A DNA stretch of 64,000 nucleotides from Strongylocentrotus purpuratus (lineage: Eukaryota > Echinodermata > Echinoidea > Camarodonta > Strongylocentrotidae): positions 2,508,852 to 2,572,851 of the forward strand of contig NW_022145596.1 in the NCBI RefSeq assembly GCF_000002235.5. Direction: 5' to 3'. Position numbers and translations under genes: made by a program. This document shows, piece by piece, positions 1 to 14,000 of this stretch (positions are counted from its first letter, which is position 1; every line of letters begins with the position of its first letter). Under the pieces are notes generated by a model that saw only the letters and a list, made by a program, of their open reading frames with translations, was not told the DNA's origin and ran no database searches.

Positions 1-2139
1 TTTCATATAATACTTTTTTTTCTACCAGTACAATGCCAATCATTATTCTATACGGAATTAAGAGTACAAAATAAACAGCTGAAATAGAGTACTAGATGAA
101 GACAAACTAGATTTAAGGGATATGGTCGAATAACGGAAAGAAGAAGAAGAACAAAATTAAGGAGAGGGGAAATAAATTGAAACAAAGGAGGAAAGAGAAA
201 ACACAAGAAAGTAGAGAAAATGAGAGGGGGGGTGACAAAAGTGGAAGAGTTTACAATCCATTCACTGGATAAGGTTACAATCATATTGAAGAACACAACC
301 AAATTGAGTTCCAAGCTAGCACATGTTCAATCCTGTTCCGATTAAATGGCATCATCGTAAAGGAAATGGAATAGAAAGTGGAAGACAAGGGGTACATCAA
401 GTAGGATGAAGATTCGGACAAAGGTCAATGCCAAAGTTCAGGTGTTGAACTAGTTTACGCCAATTTGTCACGTGACCCTTTTACTGTAATGCATGTATGC
501 TTGCGAATGACCATGGTATGGGATGGTCCTGTTAGGGGTATTGCATTTTCGTAAAAAAAACTGATATCAGGTGTGCAGCTTGAACAAATGAAACTGTTTA
601 AAAGCCAGTTTGCATTTTTTTTCTCCCGCTCTGTGACTTGCCGGTGTTGTGATTTTTCTGTTATTGTTTTTGGTTTAGGTTGGGATGTTTCTTATTTCTT
701 CCAAAATGTGTTTTGCATAATTGCTGATATGCGATAGCTTTGTAAAATGAAATCCATCTTACACTGTCTTGGAGTGATCCATACGTCCAAGGTTATACGA
801 AATGAATAACTTGTGACTGTAACTACAAGAACATGTCGGTATTTACGGTGACTGGATGAAAATACAAACTAGAGGAGGAGTTTCGCTCCGCACCGCTGCA
901 AAGATGTGTTTCATGTTTTGCTTATGTCATTTTCTTCCTGACGCAACATGTAAAGCATTCGCATGTTTTGGTTTCGTTTTTGTCTTCATTCTGAATATAT
1001 TTAAATGCTTAAATAATAATTGTTTAGTTTTAGGCTCTAGCACATTTTGGTTTTCAGCGGAAAGTAGTCGCGGTAGTCTCTTTAAATTTGACGAAAGATA
1101 TATCAACAAAAATTGAAGATGTCACCACCAAGAGTTCACGTATATGAAAAGGATATTTTGTTATGGGACACTGACGTCAATGCACCATAAACTAGTAATC
1201 ATTTCAAATGCACTTTGATTGATCTAGTATATAAAAAAAAAGATATAGAAATGTTAATTTTTCTTAAACATGAAAATATCTTCAATGAAATCCGATACAA
1301 AGAACACACTAGAGTTTGGAACTTGGAAGCTAAGATTATTTCATATTTCATGCAATTATGCAGTATTGTTCACTTTGCTTTCTACGACAATATCAATATC
1401 ATTATTTGGAAATCAGACGATATACACTTTGTTGGAATACGGCCTTTTGGAAATACCATTGTGACGTCAGCTACCATACCTTAAAAAAATGAAATCGAGA
1501 TATGAAAATTGGGGATTGACCTTTTAAAATAATGACATCAAGAGGTTCTAGAATGTCTGATTCTTCTTGGGAAAGCAAAGGTCTATGACAAAATGAGAAC
1601 GTGAACATGCCTGGTTTGAATGTCTAGAAAAGTATTTGGGGAAATGTCGTAACATTTATCATAAATAAGATGCAAAATGCAAAGAAAGAAACGTGAATTG
1701 TTTAAATAATTTAGTAGCGCAAAAAATGTAATTGAAAGTTGAAACCAGTCGTTTCACAACTGATATCAAAGCAGTGAGTAAAATGTGGAGCAGATGTTGA
1801 AGCAACGGAAAGGGATCAGTCATTTTTTAAAGGAGAAAATAACGTTCATTTCATATGAAATTTGTACTTGACGGAACATACAGTGAAAGTGGGCGAATGG
1901 AAAATACCAAGAACAAAGAAGTACTCAACGACCAGTGATGTAGATGGAAGATTAGAATATTCAAGATAAAAGAGGGAATATGCATGCACGCGTGAGGGGG
2001 GAAACATGGAATGAAATAAGGGTTCGTGTCTTGGTTCGTGGATGGGTAGGGTGGTAGGGTGATGTTGATGCATCAGATAGGATGCAACTTTGGTCATAAG
2101 ATGTATCGGTGCATTTAATACACACCGTGCATGCCCGCT

Positions 2140-2322
2140 GGTACCCTATTCGCTTTCTCTCCCCTTCTCTTCGTCTTAAACACTCTTTCTTTCTTCTGTC
2201 TTTCTTGCACTGTCTTTCTTTCTCTTTCTGTCAGCCCCTCACCCCTCTCTCACTCCCATCTTTCTCTAAACTGTAATATTAAATTCTTCTTACATATCCC
2301 CACCACAGTAATTTCCTTCGGC

Positions 2323-2361
<39 letters not shown>

Positions 2362-2406
2362 CCCAATTTGTCTCTTGGTGTCTCCTTCAACCTTATTCCT
2401 ACTTTA

Positions 2407-2449
<43 letters not shown>

Positions 2450-2510
2450 TCTCCCTCTGTCTTCCTTACTCCTACCCTTCCACCTGCTCTCTCCCTCTGT
2501 CTCATCGGAA
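2140..2510 (+). repeat. CT-rich microsatellite tract
   Basis: Pyrimidine-rich sequence with pure (CT)n at 2326-2358 and 2414-2445. The overlapping open frames encode only Ser/Leu/Phe repeats and are not genes. Confidence 0.9.
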
Positions 2511-5500
2511 ATAAGATGCTAAGCAGGAGTTATGCAGGGACACACTTGGTAATGAACTGATGAAAGCTATGCTGCCAACGCAGAGCAGTCTAGAATGAAT
2601 TGGGGCAGGCATATGGGACTTCTCATCTATCTGAACACAGGACACTGAAAACAGGATAACAAAAATTAACAATGAAAAATATCCTGCTGTTGAATTATAC
2701 TGTTTAGGCTTTATATTAATTTTATGTTATTATTGTCTCACTTTCTCCCTTTCTGTTTTACAATCAAAATGTATATTCTACTAAGCACCCGTTTTGGTTG
2801 CGTATTTATTTTTATTTTTTTAATTTACATTGATCAATGTTATAATTGTACAAGAAAACGAACAAACGAATTACCTTCCCTGGCTATCAAAATCAAACAA
2901 AAATTAAAATACATCATAAAATAGATTGAATTTCATTATACCAGTCTACCCCAGCTCTAATTAATAAAAAAAAAGTAATATGTCAGCTGGGCTAGCTATA
3001 TAACAAACACTAAATAATATCATTCATTATTCTATGACCTCCGAAATGAAATTCTGTATCCAATTTCTCCCGGACAAAATAAAAAAAACTATGACCCTAA
3101 TTGAAATTCCATTGTTGAAACTCACACCCATATTCCGTCTCGGCTTGGTTTGCATTTCGTGATAACGCAACTTTCAGTCAGTCCCACACACTCGATTCAA
3201 ATGTGGGTTTGACAGAATGCTGGACACGTCTATCACAACCTGGCATTTTAAGTCCATTCATGAACAAAGTACACATGGACTTGTCTCGCTTGGTGAGACT
3301 TGTGGACAAGGGGGTCTTACTGTTTGCTCGAGGTCTTTTCTCTGAAGAAAAGCGGTTCAAAAAGGTCACTTCTTATATTCAATTGGGAACGTTACCGAAA
3401 TAAATGTGTTTTCTTCGTTGTTTGTAGCTACTTTTTACAGAAACACGAAGCGCAAACAAAATGCTATGATGACAAATGCGTCGTCCGTGCGACCTCAGAG
3501 TGGACGCGTATCGTAAAAAAAAAGAATCAAACAACGAAACTAGGGAGGTTGATTAACGAAATTCTGGCGTTGTTTGCTTGAATTAAAACCATAAAAAGGT
3601 TACAAAGAGCAATGTTTTGAACCTCATGGACACGATCTTCTTGGAACGGTCAGAGAATGTCAACATAGGGAGTCCAGTCATAGAACATCAAACATTGTCT
3701 GTGGGTTTAATGAGAGGTGATGAATTAATATGATAAGATGACGGTCATTAACATGTGGGGGTAATGAACCCTAAGGTTAATCATCGCTCTCATTAGAGTG
3801 ACGTCATAAAGCTGATAATCACCTGTGATATTATAAACTCTTTATAGAGTTGGCTATAAACCCTAAACCCTGAATGAAATTTGTTTTTTATTTCCATTTG
3901 CTGTTTATTTATGTTTTCATTGCATTTATTGTTTTGAACTTATCTCATGATTCATTTAAGTAACTTTAAACAAAAGTAAAAATCCATTTAAAATCGTATA
4001 TCAACTTTGGAAATGCAAAGAAAAGAACTATCAGTCACGAAATGTGATTGAGCATAAAAGTGGTAAAGTATTTCTTTCCGTTGTGTTACAAGTCTAACGT
4101 ATACAACTTGAGAACTGGTGTTCCAACGAATTATTTTCTTTTCTTAATTTTTTAAATTGTAAGTTATCACACTGACTTTTGGGTGTAGGTATTTGCAGCG
4201 ACTGTGTGTGAATTTAACCGGTTTTTAATACATAGATCATATTGAGAATATAAGTAAATAAAAAATGTGTTTATAGTTTATTCAAGATCTCGCCTTCTGA
4301 CACAAACAAGGTCCACATTGTCAAGTCTAAAACGTTGTCGTATAACTAAGATTGTATTCCATTTTGTATCAATTACACCATACCATGAACAATGATAAAA
4401 AGCAGACTTTGTCTGGATTAGGATACTTCTTTTTCTTGCAATCCGATGCATATCCCCTTCATCCCTCAAAGCAGTATACCAGCAAGGATCTCGGCGGTAC
4501 CGGAGTTAGGGGCAAGGGCGGGGTCGAACCTACCAAAGGGCGTGTGCTCCGGGGTATGATTGGTCCAGGTAGATCACCGATTCCTCTCTCTGGGGTTTGT
4601 CAAAGTTGCAACTAACAAAATAACACGACCAAGATATACCCCTCTCACGTGACACGGATGAAAATAAACAGTGCCAGGTTTCACGGTCGAGTGTATTTTT
4701 TTGCCTCTGGTATTTATGAAGCAGAATATTGTCATAGTTAGTATGATTCATAGATTAGAAGACAATCATTTTCTATGTTCAGTAACGGAGATATACTGCA
4801 CTGAACTATGAAATATTCGAAAATTGAAGAACGACAACAAACAACAACAAAAACAATAGCACAACAGCACAATTTCCCATTTAAATTGAACCGCTATCAG
4901 CAATATCACCATTATCACGACCATCATGAATATTATTTTCATCGTAACTAAATGTCGTTTGAATTAATCTCATCATAATTTATCTAGTTTCTTCCTATTT
5001 GGTAAATAATGTCTTTGATACAACTTACAAGAGCCATTACATGAACCGACCAATCAGCAAAATTGTACTACTAATTAGCTAAGAAATTATACTTGTTTTA
5101 ATAGTAGTGCTGGGATGTATTTCAGGAAGTATCCCTTCAATTTCCCTCAGGAAACGAGGGATAATATAGTTGACCAGCCCCTCCCTCCTAAAAAAAAAGA
5201 ACAGAAAAACACTTCCTCGATTGACTCATAGAATCCTAACTGACAGGAGTGTGATGTAGAACGGACCAGACGAATTTAAGCTCTCGGAGGACAAGAGGAT
5301 TGTCATATTTGAAGGTTGACGTGGACCAAGATTAATATCTCTTTTGTTAGACTGAATGCAGGCTTGTGGTTTAACTCATAAGCTAGGATTGTTTATGATA
5401 TTTGAAATGAATTTTAATATATTCTGCTTGTCAGAACACTTTTTTCGGTTAGAACACTCTGCACTCTTAAAAATACTGGGTAAAATAAGCCATGGAGATC

Positions 5501-6895
5501 CACCCAGCTTTGGGCATTTTTCTTTTTAGCCAACTTGATTGATATTAATCCCATTTGAAGTAATTTTTATTATTATTCTATATTTTGACCCTAATTGGAA
5601 AAGTATTTGATACCCTCACCCCCTCCCCTCCCCTCTAGCCTAGGTATGCCTCTCGGTAGGAAAGTCACACCACCAACACCACCAACACCACCATCCATTT
5701 CAAGAAAGTCCTCCCACCACCCACAACCCCCACCACCACCAATTGAACGAAACAGCCTCCTAGAGACATGTAGAGGGTATTTTTTCCATGTCAACCTCAG
5801 TTTCATAACGACTAATTCACCTTGACAACATCATAGAACAATATCACACGAAACATTGTTAAGGTCCTGAAAACATGAACCAATCTTAGATCGAAAGTCA
5901 ATATCATGACGGATTGGCCAATTTAAAAATACAGTCAACCCCGTGGAGTTAAAGTCACAATGTTGGTTTGGTCTAGAAATTATGGTTGAGATCCTTTACA
6001 AAAGTCAGAGTGATTTAAATTTACTTGTGATAGAGATGGAATTAGCATGTTGATATCATGATTATCATTCATATTAGTTTGACAAGATATAATCTGCCAC
6101 TACTTTGATGTATCGCAAATTGTTGCACCACATTGCTTATATCAAAACATCCTCATAATATTTATGTTGGAATCTGTTTCCCTTTCTTATATTTAGCACC
6201 TTTACATAAGTTAACTATTTCATTTAATTTGAATACAGAAATAATTATTTCAGACAACAATTCTGAAAATCTTTTAATGTAATTTTTGCCTTGTAAATAC
6301 ATTAGCCATTAACAAAAGATGAATCGAATTGAATTGAATTTTCAAGTGATAAGACTTCTGAAGGGCTAACTTGGGGTTTTCTCATTTTTTGTCTTCATTT
6401 GGTCTCTTTCTTGTTTTTTTATGTTGTTTTTTTTCAAATATTATTAAAAATTGATAATGTAGTCCTATGCATGAACTTTATGCTTAATATAACAAATTTC
6501 TCTACTCACAATACTTACCATCAAGCAACCCAATCCTGATGCAATGCTTTGATTTCTTCAAGCAACTTTATTATTACATTTTAATGAACGCACTTTCAAA
6601 CAAAAATCGTTTTATTTATTATCATTCACGTCAGTAACATTTCATAAACAGAAGGACGATGGAATGAAATCTATTAATAAACATTACCTAACTGGTCCAA
6701 TATAGACATCACTCAATACCCTATCCAGATTACGAGACAACTACCTTCACCCACATATGATTTCACATTTTGAGCTATCACATTTTCTCAACAATTCCAT
6801 CACGATTCAACTGAAATATTTGATTAGGATGTGACAAATTGGTGACAAATTGGCCAATTTGCAATGTTTTTAAAATTGTCTTCATTTGAACTTAC

Positions 6896-6994
6896 CAATG
6901 GATCGCAGACGACATCCCTCCACGCGGGAAACACAAGACAATCACAAACTTTGAGTAAAACCAGGAAGCGGGAAATTCTCTTCCAATTCTCCGC
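6896..6994 (-). CDS. Candidate internal exon, unrecognised
   Basis: A 99-bp segment lies between a strong minus-strand acceptor (pyrimidine-rich, ending CACCTCAG) and a GTAAGT donor. The zero-phase frame is open for all 33 codons (starts AENWKRISRF, ends WRDVVCDPL); a second frame is also open. No family was recognised and no partner exons were located. GTAAGT alone occurs by chance many times in 64 kb, so this call rests on the combination of both splice sites with a symmetric exon length. Confidence 0.2.
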
Positions 6995-7517
6995 CTGAGG
7001 TGGGAATGACACAATTACAATGACAAATTGGTCAATTTAGCTCAGAAAAAGAATGCAAAGACATGAGAGGAAGTTCAATGTTATGTATTAAGCGATCAAT
7101 CCGTGAAATAATGAGTAAGAAAGGAGCGATTTGGTGTCGAATACGTGACATGATCAACTGTAATATTGAGGTGCATGTAGATATGTAGCTCGAGGCCTGT
7201 TACTTCATAAGTCTGATTTTCAAATTTGATTAGGGTTTGGTTTGAACTTTACCTGGCACTGGCGTAGCAAGTTAGAATGAAGCCAAGGATAGAGAGAGGG
7301 AGAGGGGGAGACCAACATGAATGATTACGGAGCAGCATGTGAGCTACAGAGGCATCGTTGGACTAAAAAGTACAAAAATAATGGTCTTCACACAATCATG
7401 TCAGATATATCTTCTTATCTGCTCACAATAGTAAACACTAAACGTTAGATTTTTCAAATTTGTCAGCAACCTTAAGATTGATCCAGTTATTTCTTTTTGT
7501 CCAACCAACAATTACAG

Positions 7518-7720
7518 AGGAGGCGCGATAGCTCAGTCGGTAGAGCAATGGACTCGTACTCCGATGACCCGAGTTCAAAACCCAAGGCGATGCGCTAGTG
7601 CCCTTTGGTAAGGCATTAATCCTCACTACCAGGTCCCTCGGAGAGGACCTAAAGCCGCCGGCCATCTGGTTGCTTACTTATAAGCATTTATGCTTTCTTA
7701 GCAGTCAGGTAAAAAAAAAA
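7518..7720 (+). mobile_element. tRNA-derived SINE with A and B boxes
   Basis: The head is tRNA-like: the A-box region ATAGCTCAGTCGGTAGAGC (7528-7546) is followed about 30 bp later by the B-box-like GAGTTCAAAACCC. The body contains TGCCCTTTGGTAAGGCATTA, typical of SINEs of marine invertebrates, then two imperfect copies around GAGGACCTAAAG, and a tail segment TTAGCAGTCAGGTAAAA running into A-rich and CCA-repeat sequence. The B box is mutated and the anticodon arm is not a normal tRNA, so this is not a functional tRNA gene. Only the head, with both Pol III boxes, and the body are clear; the exact 3' end is uncertain. Confidence 0.75.
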
Positions 7721-7944
7721 CCACCACCACCACCACCACAAAAAGCCCCAACCCCCCCCCCCCAAAAAAAAAAAAAAAATAGTCGTGTTTGCTATTTAAC
7801 AATTTAAAAAAAATGTAGGCCTATTAATTTGCAGAATCAAGAAACCATAATCGTATGGATCTTTGAGTGAATAACTATCCTAATTACATTTTTATGAATG
7901 TGTTTATTTCAAAGGACTTTTAAAAAATCCATATAAATTAGTAA

Positions 7945-8040
7945 TGGGACCTAAACCTCGAGACCTATTTGAGTTCGAACCTCGGACCTCCCGGTGCTTA
8001 GACCATTGACACAATCCCTGGGCTATCAAGTTTACTTCGA
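7945..8040 (-). mobile_element. SINE or tRNA-like head, opposite strand
   Basis: On the minus strand a B-box-like GGTTCGAACTC is preceded at normal tRNA distance by an A-box-like TAGCCCAGGGATTG and a GGTCTAAGCACCGGGAGG anticodon-arm region. This resembles the head of a tRNA-derived SINE. No SINE body follows clearly, so it is probably a truncated or decayed copy. A tRNA pseudogene is the alternative. Confidence 0.5.
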
Positions 8041-8730
8041 TCGTTCGATCTACCATGCAGCTTATGCCGAACTGGCTTATAATCTTTTATGCTAAACGAC
8101 GATATCATTCAAACATAATTCATTTAAATGTATCTGAATTTTAAAACAAAAAAATACTACGGTGTCAGTTTCTCATCCTTCCATCATTATAATTGCATAT
8201 ATAAACTCCGTCGATAAACTAAATGTATGCCTTGTAGGCAGAAGTAAGAAAGGAGATGTGTTCGATACTCAATGTTCGTACAACTCTCCGCCATGATAAT
8301 AACAGCTGATGTAAAAAGGGAGAGAAAGCAGGACTGCGGGATACCACCCCATGTACCCATCTTTACTCTGTGTACACCCTCAAGAAATGAATTTAGGGAA
8401 CATGAAATCTGACACAAGCCGATATCAGATCCATGCCCAGTTTCCAATCTGCTTACGAGTGAGAACCAGAGGCCATGGTTGAAATAAAAAGGATTTATTG
8501 CTTTGATAGTCATGTTTCAAATTACTTTTTTTCTTATTCACGGTCCACCCGGGAACATTCCGATTTATTTACAGCTACCACAGCGGCTTAATAGACCCTC
8601 ACTGAGATGATTTTAATCCAAGACTTCTGCACTTACACGTAGATCTTTCATATGCTTTGTTTTATGCTTTGTAGGGTGCGCCTAGAAACTCCGTGTGAGC
8701 ATGGTGAGAGCGAGTGATAAATGGGGATAA

Positions 8731-8761
<31 letters not shown>

Positions 8762-8850
8762 AAGAGAAGGAGAGAGAATGAGAGAGAAAGAGAGAAAGAG
8801 AGAGAAGGAGAGATAGAGAGAGAGAGAGAGAGAGAGAAGGGGAGAGGGAG
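8731..8850 (+). repeat. (GA)n microsatellite
   Basis: Imperfect GA/GAAA repeat of about 120 bp, adjacent to the MITE at 8875. Open frames across it are repeat translations. Confidence 0.9.
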
Positions 8851-8874
8851 TGCGTGTGGATGTGCACGTAATCA

Positions 8875-9187
8875 GGGAGGTGTTTCACAAAGATCCTAAG
8901 TCGAACTTATCTCTAAGTTGGACTTAAAAGTTATGGAAAGCCATTAGCATCCTTGAAAATATTTTGTAAAAGTTATTTTAAAAGGCATAAAATGTTGATT
9001 CAAATCATTCGTATTTTCTATTATCATGGGAGATTTCATGTTCTTGACGTGGAATTTATGGAAAGTCTAAAATTATTGATTTTTCGCTTTTGAATATATT
9101 TTATTTTAAGGCTACAAGTGGCTCTCCATAACTTTTAAGTTCAACTTAGAGTTAAGTTCGACTTAGAATCTTTGTGAAACACCCCCC
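8875..9187. mobile_element. Fold-back MITE with ~70-bp inverted arms
   Basis: The left arm (8875-8945) begins GGGAGGTGTTTCACAAAGAT and the right arm (9116-9187), read in reverse complement, begins GGGGGGTGTTTCACAAAGAT. The arms stay alignable over about 70 bp, through CTAAGTCGAACTTA and AAAAGTTATGGA. There is no coding sequence inside. It is bounded by compound (GA)n/(GT)n microsatellite on both sides. The superfamily is not determined; no clean target-site duplication was read. Confidence 0.8.
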
Positions 9188-12109
9188 AGGTGTGGGTGTG
9201 TGTGCGTGTGTGTTGAGAGGGAGAGAGAGAGAGATTTCACACCGATTATCAACGGTGGCACACTCAATAATAATTTCATTAATTACAATTATCACAAAAA
9301 TCATGATCATAGAACATTTTCCTCTGTTGTTTTCACAGCACAGAAATTCAGTCAAATTCTGCTTCAACCTAAGTTTTTTGCCTCCTTCTAAAAACAAAAA
9401 TTCCAAAACAATACGAACACTGGATTTCTAAAGTAGTATTTCATCGAGGCACAAACGTTAATTCAAGAAAAGTGGAGCACCATTTTATTGAGCTCAGAAA
9501 ACGTCCGCCATTCTACAATAATTGGAAAACGTTTGTGGCAGGCAATAAATGCAATATTGCATTTAGAGTTGAGGAGTGGACTATAAGTATAGAGGGCACA
9601 TAAACAAAGGTGAATTGAAAGGAGGGGGCGGCAGGGAGTTTGACCCAGGGATTATAATTTGTATCGAGGATTGTGACATAATTTATTTACGATCATCCCC
9701 TGATATTCGAAAGATTGTATGGCAATGGACAAATTGGAATAAAATTGTTTACAATATCATTAAAATACACAGTAACTCACCTTTACGTTGTGTTGAATGT
9801 CGTGTTCTCACTGTCAATATTTTGTTTACGCTTGTGTGATTTAATCCTGATGGAGTATACTCTTTTTTTAGGGAATTTGATTTTAGAATGATGGACCATG
9901 GGACCTTACCGATGGACAGATGAAGGGAAAGAAAGATCGTATGTTTGGATAGGTGGACGAGAGTCGGTGAGGGGGAAGGTTTAAATTTATCTTTAAAAGA
10001 AAATGTGGATAAGAATAAAATGTTTTTGACTGAATGGCAAAAACGAAATAAATGAATGAATGAATGAAAAAAAAAATGAACAGATCGGAAACATATTTAT
10101 TCAGCGCCCAAAATGAGGAAATACCATGCCTTATCGACCAATGTTAAAAAGAAATTACCTTTTTTTTAAAAATCGATTTCATCAAAAACAATTTCGTTAT
10201 GGAACATGCAAGCATTCTTCAATCTTTCGTATGCACATTGGAATTCGATCTAAATTTAACAAAAAGTCATCCTATTTATCTTCTGTATCGAGGTTAACCC
10301 ATGGTGAGCGGCTTGCAAGCCATACAATGTGCCCTTTTCTCCGTATTATTACTCACAATAAACACCGAAATAAACCCGCAGATATAAGCTTACAGTATCG
10401 TTTTAAAATGAGTGACTTTTAGACAGGCGACTTGATTGGAAAGTGACGACTTGATCGCGCACCTTGGGATAAGCTTGTAACATGATCATCGTAGGGGCAG
10501 CAACATGAAAAGATGCTAAGGAACTGGAAAGCGATTTAGTTTCTGCGGTTCCTGTCGGATTATGCTTTCATTTTTCGTTGTTATGATTTTCTAGTTTCGT
10601 TTCATTCTTTGTTCCGGTTAGATTAAAAAGTTCAGATTTCAGATTTGGTCAATATAGATATATCAAAATGGTGCCATTCTAATCCGTATTTACCACATCC
10701 TTTTGAATGTTAAGAAGGGGGGGGGGTGTCTACTTATTATAGTATACGTTATACCGAAGAAGAAAATAATATTATGCATATACTTAAAATCATGACTGTG
10801 AATAAGTCTGGAAAATGCTATAGCAATAATAAAAAATATAACCTTGATGTTAAAGAGTAAACATATTTTGCACAATGATGAAGGCTTATCTTAGAAATAA
10901 TAGATTATTTATCAAAAAAACAGGATGAATACAAATGGCTTTATACGTTCTTTTATTTGACACAATCGTTCAGTCGTTCAATACGCGATAGAGAAAATTA
11001 TGAAGAAATATACAAAATCCTTTTTTTTAATTTCGATCAGAAGTGTTTGTTCTTCAAAGGTTGATGTAGGCCTTTTATGTAACATTAAAAAACGAAGGTT
11101 GTAGCATAAGTATCATTTGCCCTTTATTTTTCTTCTATACATTAAATTCAATTTGGCAAGCGCAAAAACCAAGAGATTGCATTAATGGTCATATTGGTGT
11201 TATTAAACTTACTCGATGTTAACCCTTCTTTCAAATTTTGCCGTTAATAACCTATCGATTTTTTTCTTCTTTATAGCTCTCAAACGCTAATTACTACCTG
11301 TAAAACAACTTGGTATGAAAGTTTTTGTAGCAGTTTTCCAGATAGAAGAGGGGACATGGTAATAGGGCCAGTTCATATGTCACATTCCAGGGGTATCTTG
11401 AACAGACCGTCCTAGGGAAACAAAAACAGAAGATAGACGTATCGAAGTTTCGAATTCCCCTCCCCGGCAGACCAATTAACTCATAACCCCTTATTCAACT
11501 CAATTAAGTTGCCCAGGTAACTAATACCAGGTACGCGACAGAGCTCAAACCATGACAGAAAACGGATAACTTTGAGGTTGCCAGGTTTTTTTCTTTTTTT
11601 TCTTCGTAAGGGGGTGCAGACTGCATCAAGCAAAATGGTGATACATATTTTGTCCCCTAAATATTTTGGCTCATCTTCTGAGTGAGCGATTGTATTCATA
11701 TTTTGTGGTAGAAAGGGATTACATAGGATGCGTGTCGGTATAATGTGCTAGGACGAAAACATAAATGATTCATTCTATAATTGTATTGGTTAAAATGTTT
11801 TAAATGATTTGTGTAAGGCTTGCTGGACCGATGAAAGAAATTTTACACATATTTAAATAAATGACGATAACTGAATCATAGCCAACACAAGTCACGTAGA
11901 GATGTGGAATGATAATCTAATTATGTATGATGTGATTATGATTCAAACATTCACAAATAAAATTGTTTGGAGGCACACCGGTTTTGTTATTCTTTTCAGT
12001 CACAACTTCTGTAAGCTATAATAAATAGGCCCTGTATCATTCGTTTTTATCATCATCATTTATTGTAATACATTACACCTTGCATCTAGTATACACAAAG
12101 TAGGGGGAG

Positions 12110-12135
12110 CCGGAAATAGAAAAGGGAGCGAGTGT

Positions 12136-12193
<58 letters not shown>

Positions 12194-12200
12194 GGGGGAG

Positions 12201-12231
<31 letters not shown>

Positions 12232-12275
12232 GGAGAGAGAGAGAGAGAAAGAAAGAGAGAGAGGGGGGGGGGGAG

Positions 12276-12306
<31 letters not shown>

Positions 12307-12566
12307 GGGGAGAGGGCGTATGAAGGGGGAATAGAGATGAGGCATAAGCAAAGAGGTAAATAGAAAAGCACAAAATGTAATACATGTAATATATACATAG
12401 ACAAGACAGAGGGAGAGACAGACAGACAGACAGAATGGTAGATTTGAAAAGAAGACAGACACAGAGAGGGAATGGAGAGACATAAAGACAGTAGAGAGAG
12501 GAGGCAAAGACAAGGGAAAAGAGAGGGTGTGTCTGTGTGCGTGTGTTTGTGTTTGTGTGACAGACT

Positions 12567-12613
<47 letters not shown>

Positions 12614-12703
12614 CGGAGATTGAGAAAGAGATAGAAAGAGGAGAAGGAGAGAGAGTGGGGAAGAGAGAGAGAGAGAGAGAGGGAGGGAGAGAGAGAGAAG
12701 GGG
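12110..12703 (+). repeat. Long (GA)n polypurine tract
   Basis: About 600 bp of strongly purine-rich sequence: nearly pure at 12138-12315 with G-runs, then degenerate GA and GACA, and again (GA)n at 12569-12613 and 12655-12703. The minus-strand Ser/Leu/Pro open frames across it are artefacts. Confidence 0.9.
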
Positions 12704-13640
12704 GTATAATTATACCTCTAAGGTCACAGTGAGGTCAGGTGTTGGTAGGGTGTCTGTGACAATTTCAATAATGAGTCACTCGCAGAGTTTGGTGATGAGG
12801 GGATAAACAAAGAAAGAACTCCGGAGCTTGCCTCGATTTTTGCTCAATAAGGGAAAGAGAGGAAGAGAAGGAAGAGAGAGATATGGGGGGGGGGGGTAGA
12901 AGTACTGTACCAGGCATCATGGCAAGTAATACGAAATTCATCATACATGTAAATAAGAATTTACATTAAACAAAAATCATACGCAAATTTAAGTGTTGGT
13001 GGATTGAGATATTATAAAAAAACAAAATATCATTAATTGGCTTCAGACTTCTTTAAAAAAAAAAAAGGTTCTACGCCCCAATCACCCCCCCCCCTCCCCC
13101 CGAAAAATGAATGAACCCCCCTAGTATTCATTAATTCTCAAAATAAATCTTCACTTTATTGAGTTTGCATTGATTACAAAATTATTATAATGAAACTGAG
13201 TATATCTCCGTTGTCAGAAACTAGCAGGTATACATCATGAACCATGAACATAGGAGCACCACAATACTTGCTAGCAATCTCTCTAAACTCGACATGGATT
13301 GCCGTAAAAGCATAGTGTGCCCTCTCGAGTTGACTGATGGAACAGATGCGCTTTCGTTATCCGAACTAATTCGATGAGCCAAACAAATTATGGCAATTAT
13401 TGATGTGAAGGCGTCATTAATGATGTAATATACTACATTGTTGGAATGGGGGTGGGGGTGATGGATGTGTAAGGGCAAGGGCAATGTGAAACGGTAGCAC
13501 AGGGCTTCTTTATTTGATAAAGGCTCTCATGTTACGTATAATGAAGCATTCAAAGAAAGCTAACAAAAGAAGAAAAAAAAACTGTGATGATGATAACATT
13601 TAAAAGTCTTTAAAGTTTGCATTAGCCCCCCCCCCCCCTT

Positions 13641-14000
13641 AACGAAAGGAATAGATAAATAAAAGAAATAATTGAAGGAAGACCGAGGAAAGAATATGAA
13701 GAAGAAATAGGAATATAAGAAATAGAAAAGGGAAAACAGGAAGAAGAAGGAAAATAAAAGAGAAATAGACTTTAACAAATAAGTATGAGACACTGACGAC
13801 GAGGAAAAGCAAAAACAAAAGAACAAATTAGAAAATAGGGAACAAGAAGAATGTAGAAAGGAAAAGAGGGAGAAGGAGGAAATAAAAAGAAGAGAAGAGG
13901 AAAAGAGAAGAAGAAGTAGAAGAAGAAGATGAAGAAGAAGACGAAGAAGAAGAAGAAGAAGAAGAAGAAGAAGAGAAGGAGGAGGAGGAGAAAAGGCAAT
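13641..14000 (+). repeat. GAA-rich polypurine tract
   Basis: About 360 bp rich in GAA and GGA with (GAA)n at 13910-13975. It creates a long minus-strand frame of Ser/Leu/Phe that is not a gene. Confidence 0.85.

Larger units (their letters stand above)
1..7517. other. Intergenic, no gene recognised
   Basis: AT-rich sequence with the CT tract at 2140-2510 and the exon candidate at 6896-6994. A 94-codon open plus-strand frame without ATG at its start (3119-3403) matches no family. A (AATTG)n tail-like stretch at 6322-6342 resembles LINE 3' ends. Nothing else was seen. Confidence 0.6.

Noticed and set aside
3119-3403. 94-codon plus-strand frame with protein-like composition
   Set aside because: No ATG near its beginning, no recognisable family and no clear splice sites; length is possible by chance in AT-rich sequence.
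7526-7595. Functional tRNA gene
   Set aside because: A-box is good but the B-box is mutated (GAGTTCAAAACCC) and a SINE body follows directly.
10047-10070. (AATG)n and (AATTG)n stretches as proof of LINE copies
   Set aside because: They resemble LINE 3' tails but no LINE coding sequence lies upstream, so they are only noted as possible tails.
12060-12569. 169-codon minus-strand frame and its overlapping frames
   Set aside because: Pure translation of (GA)n: only Ser/Leu/Pro runs, open in several frames at once.
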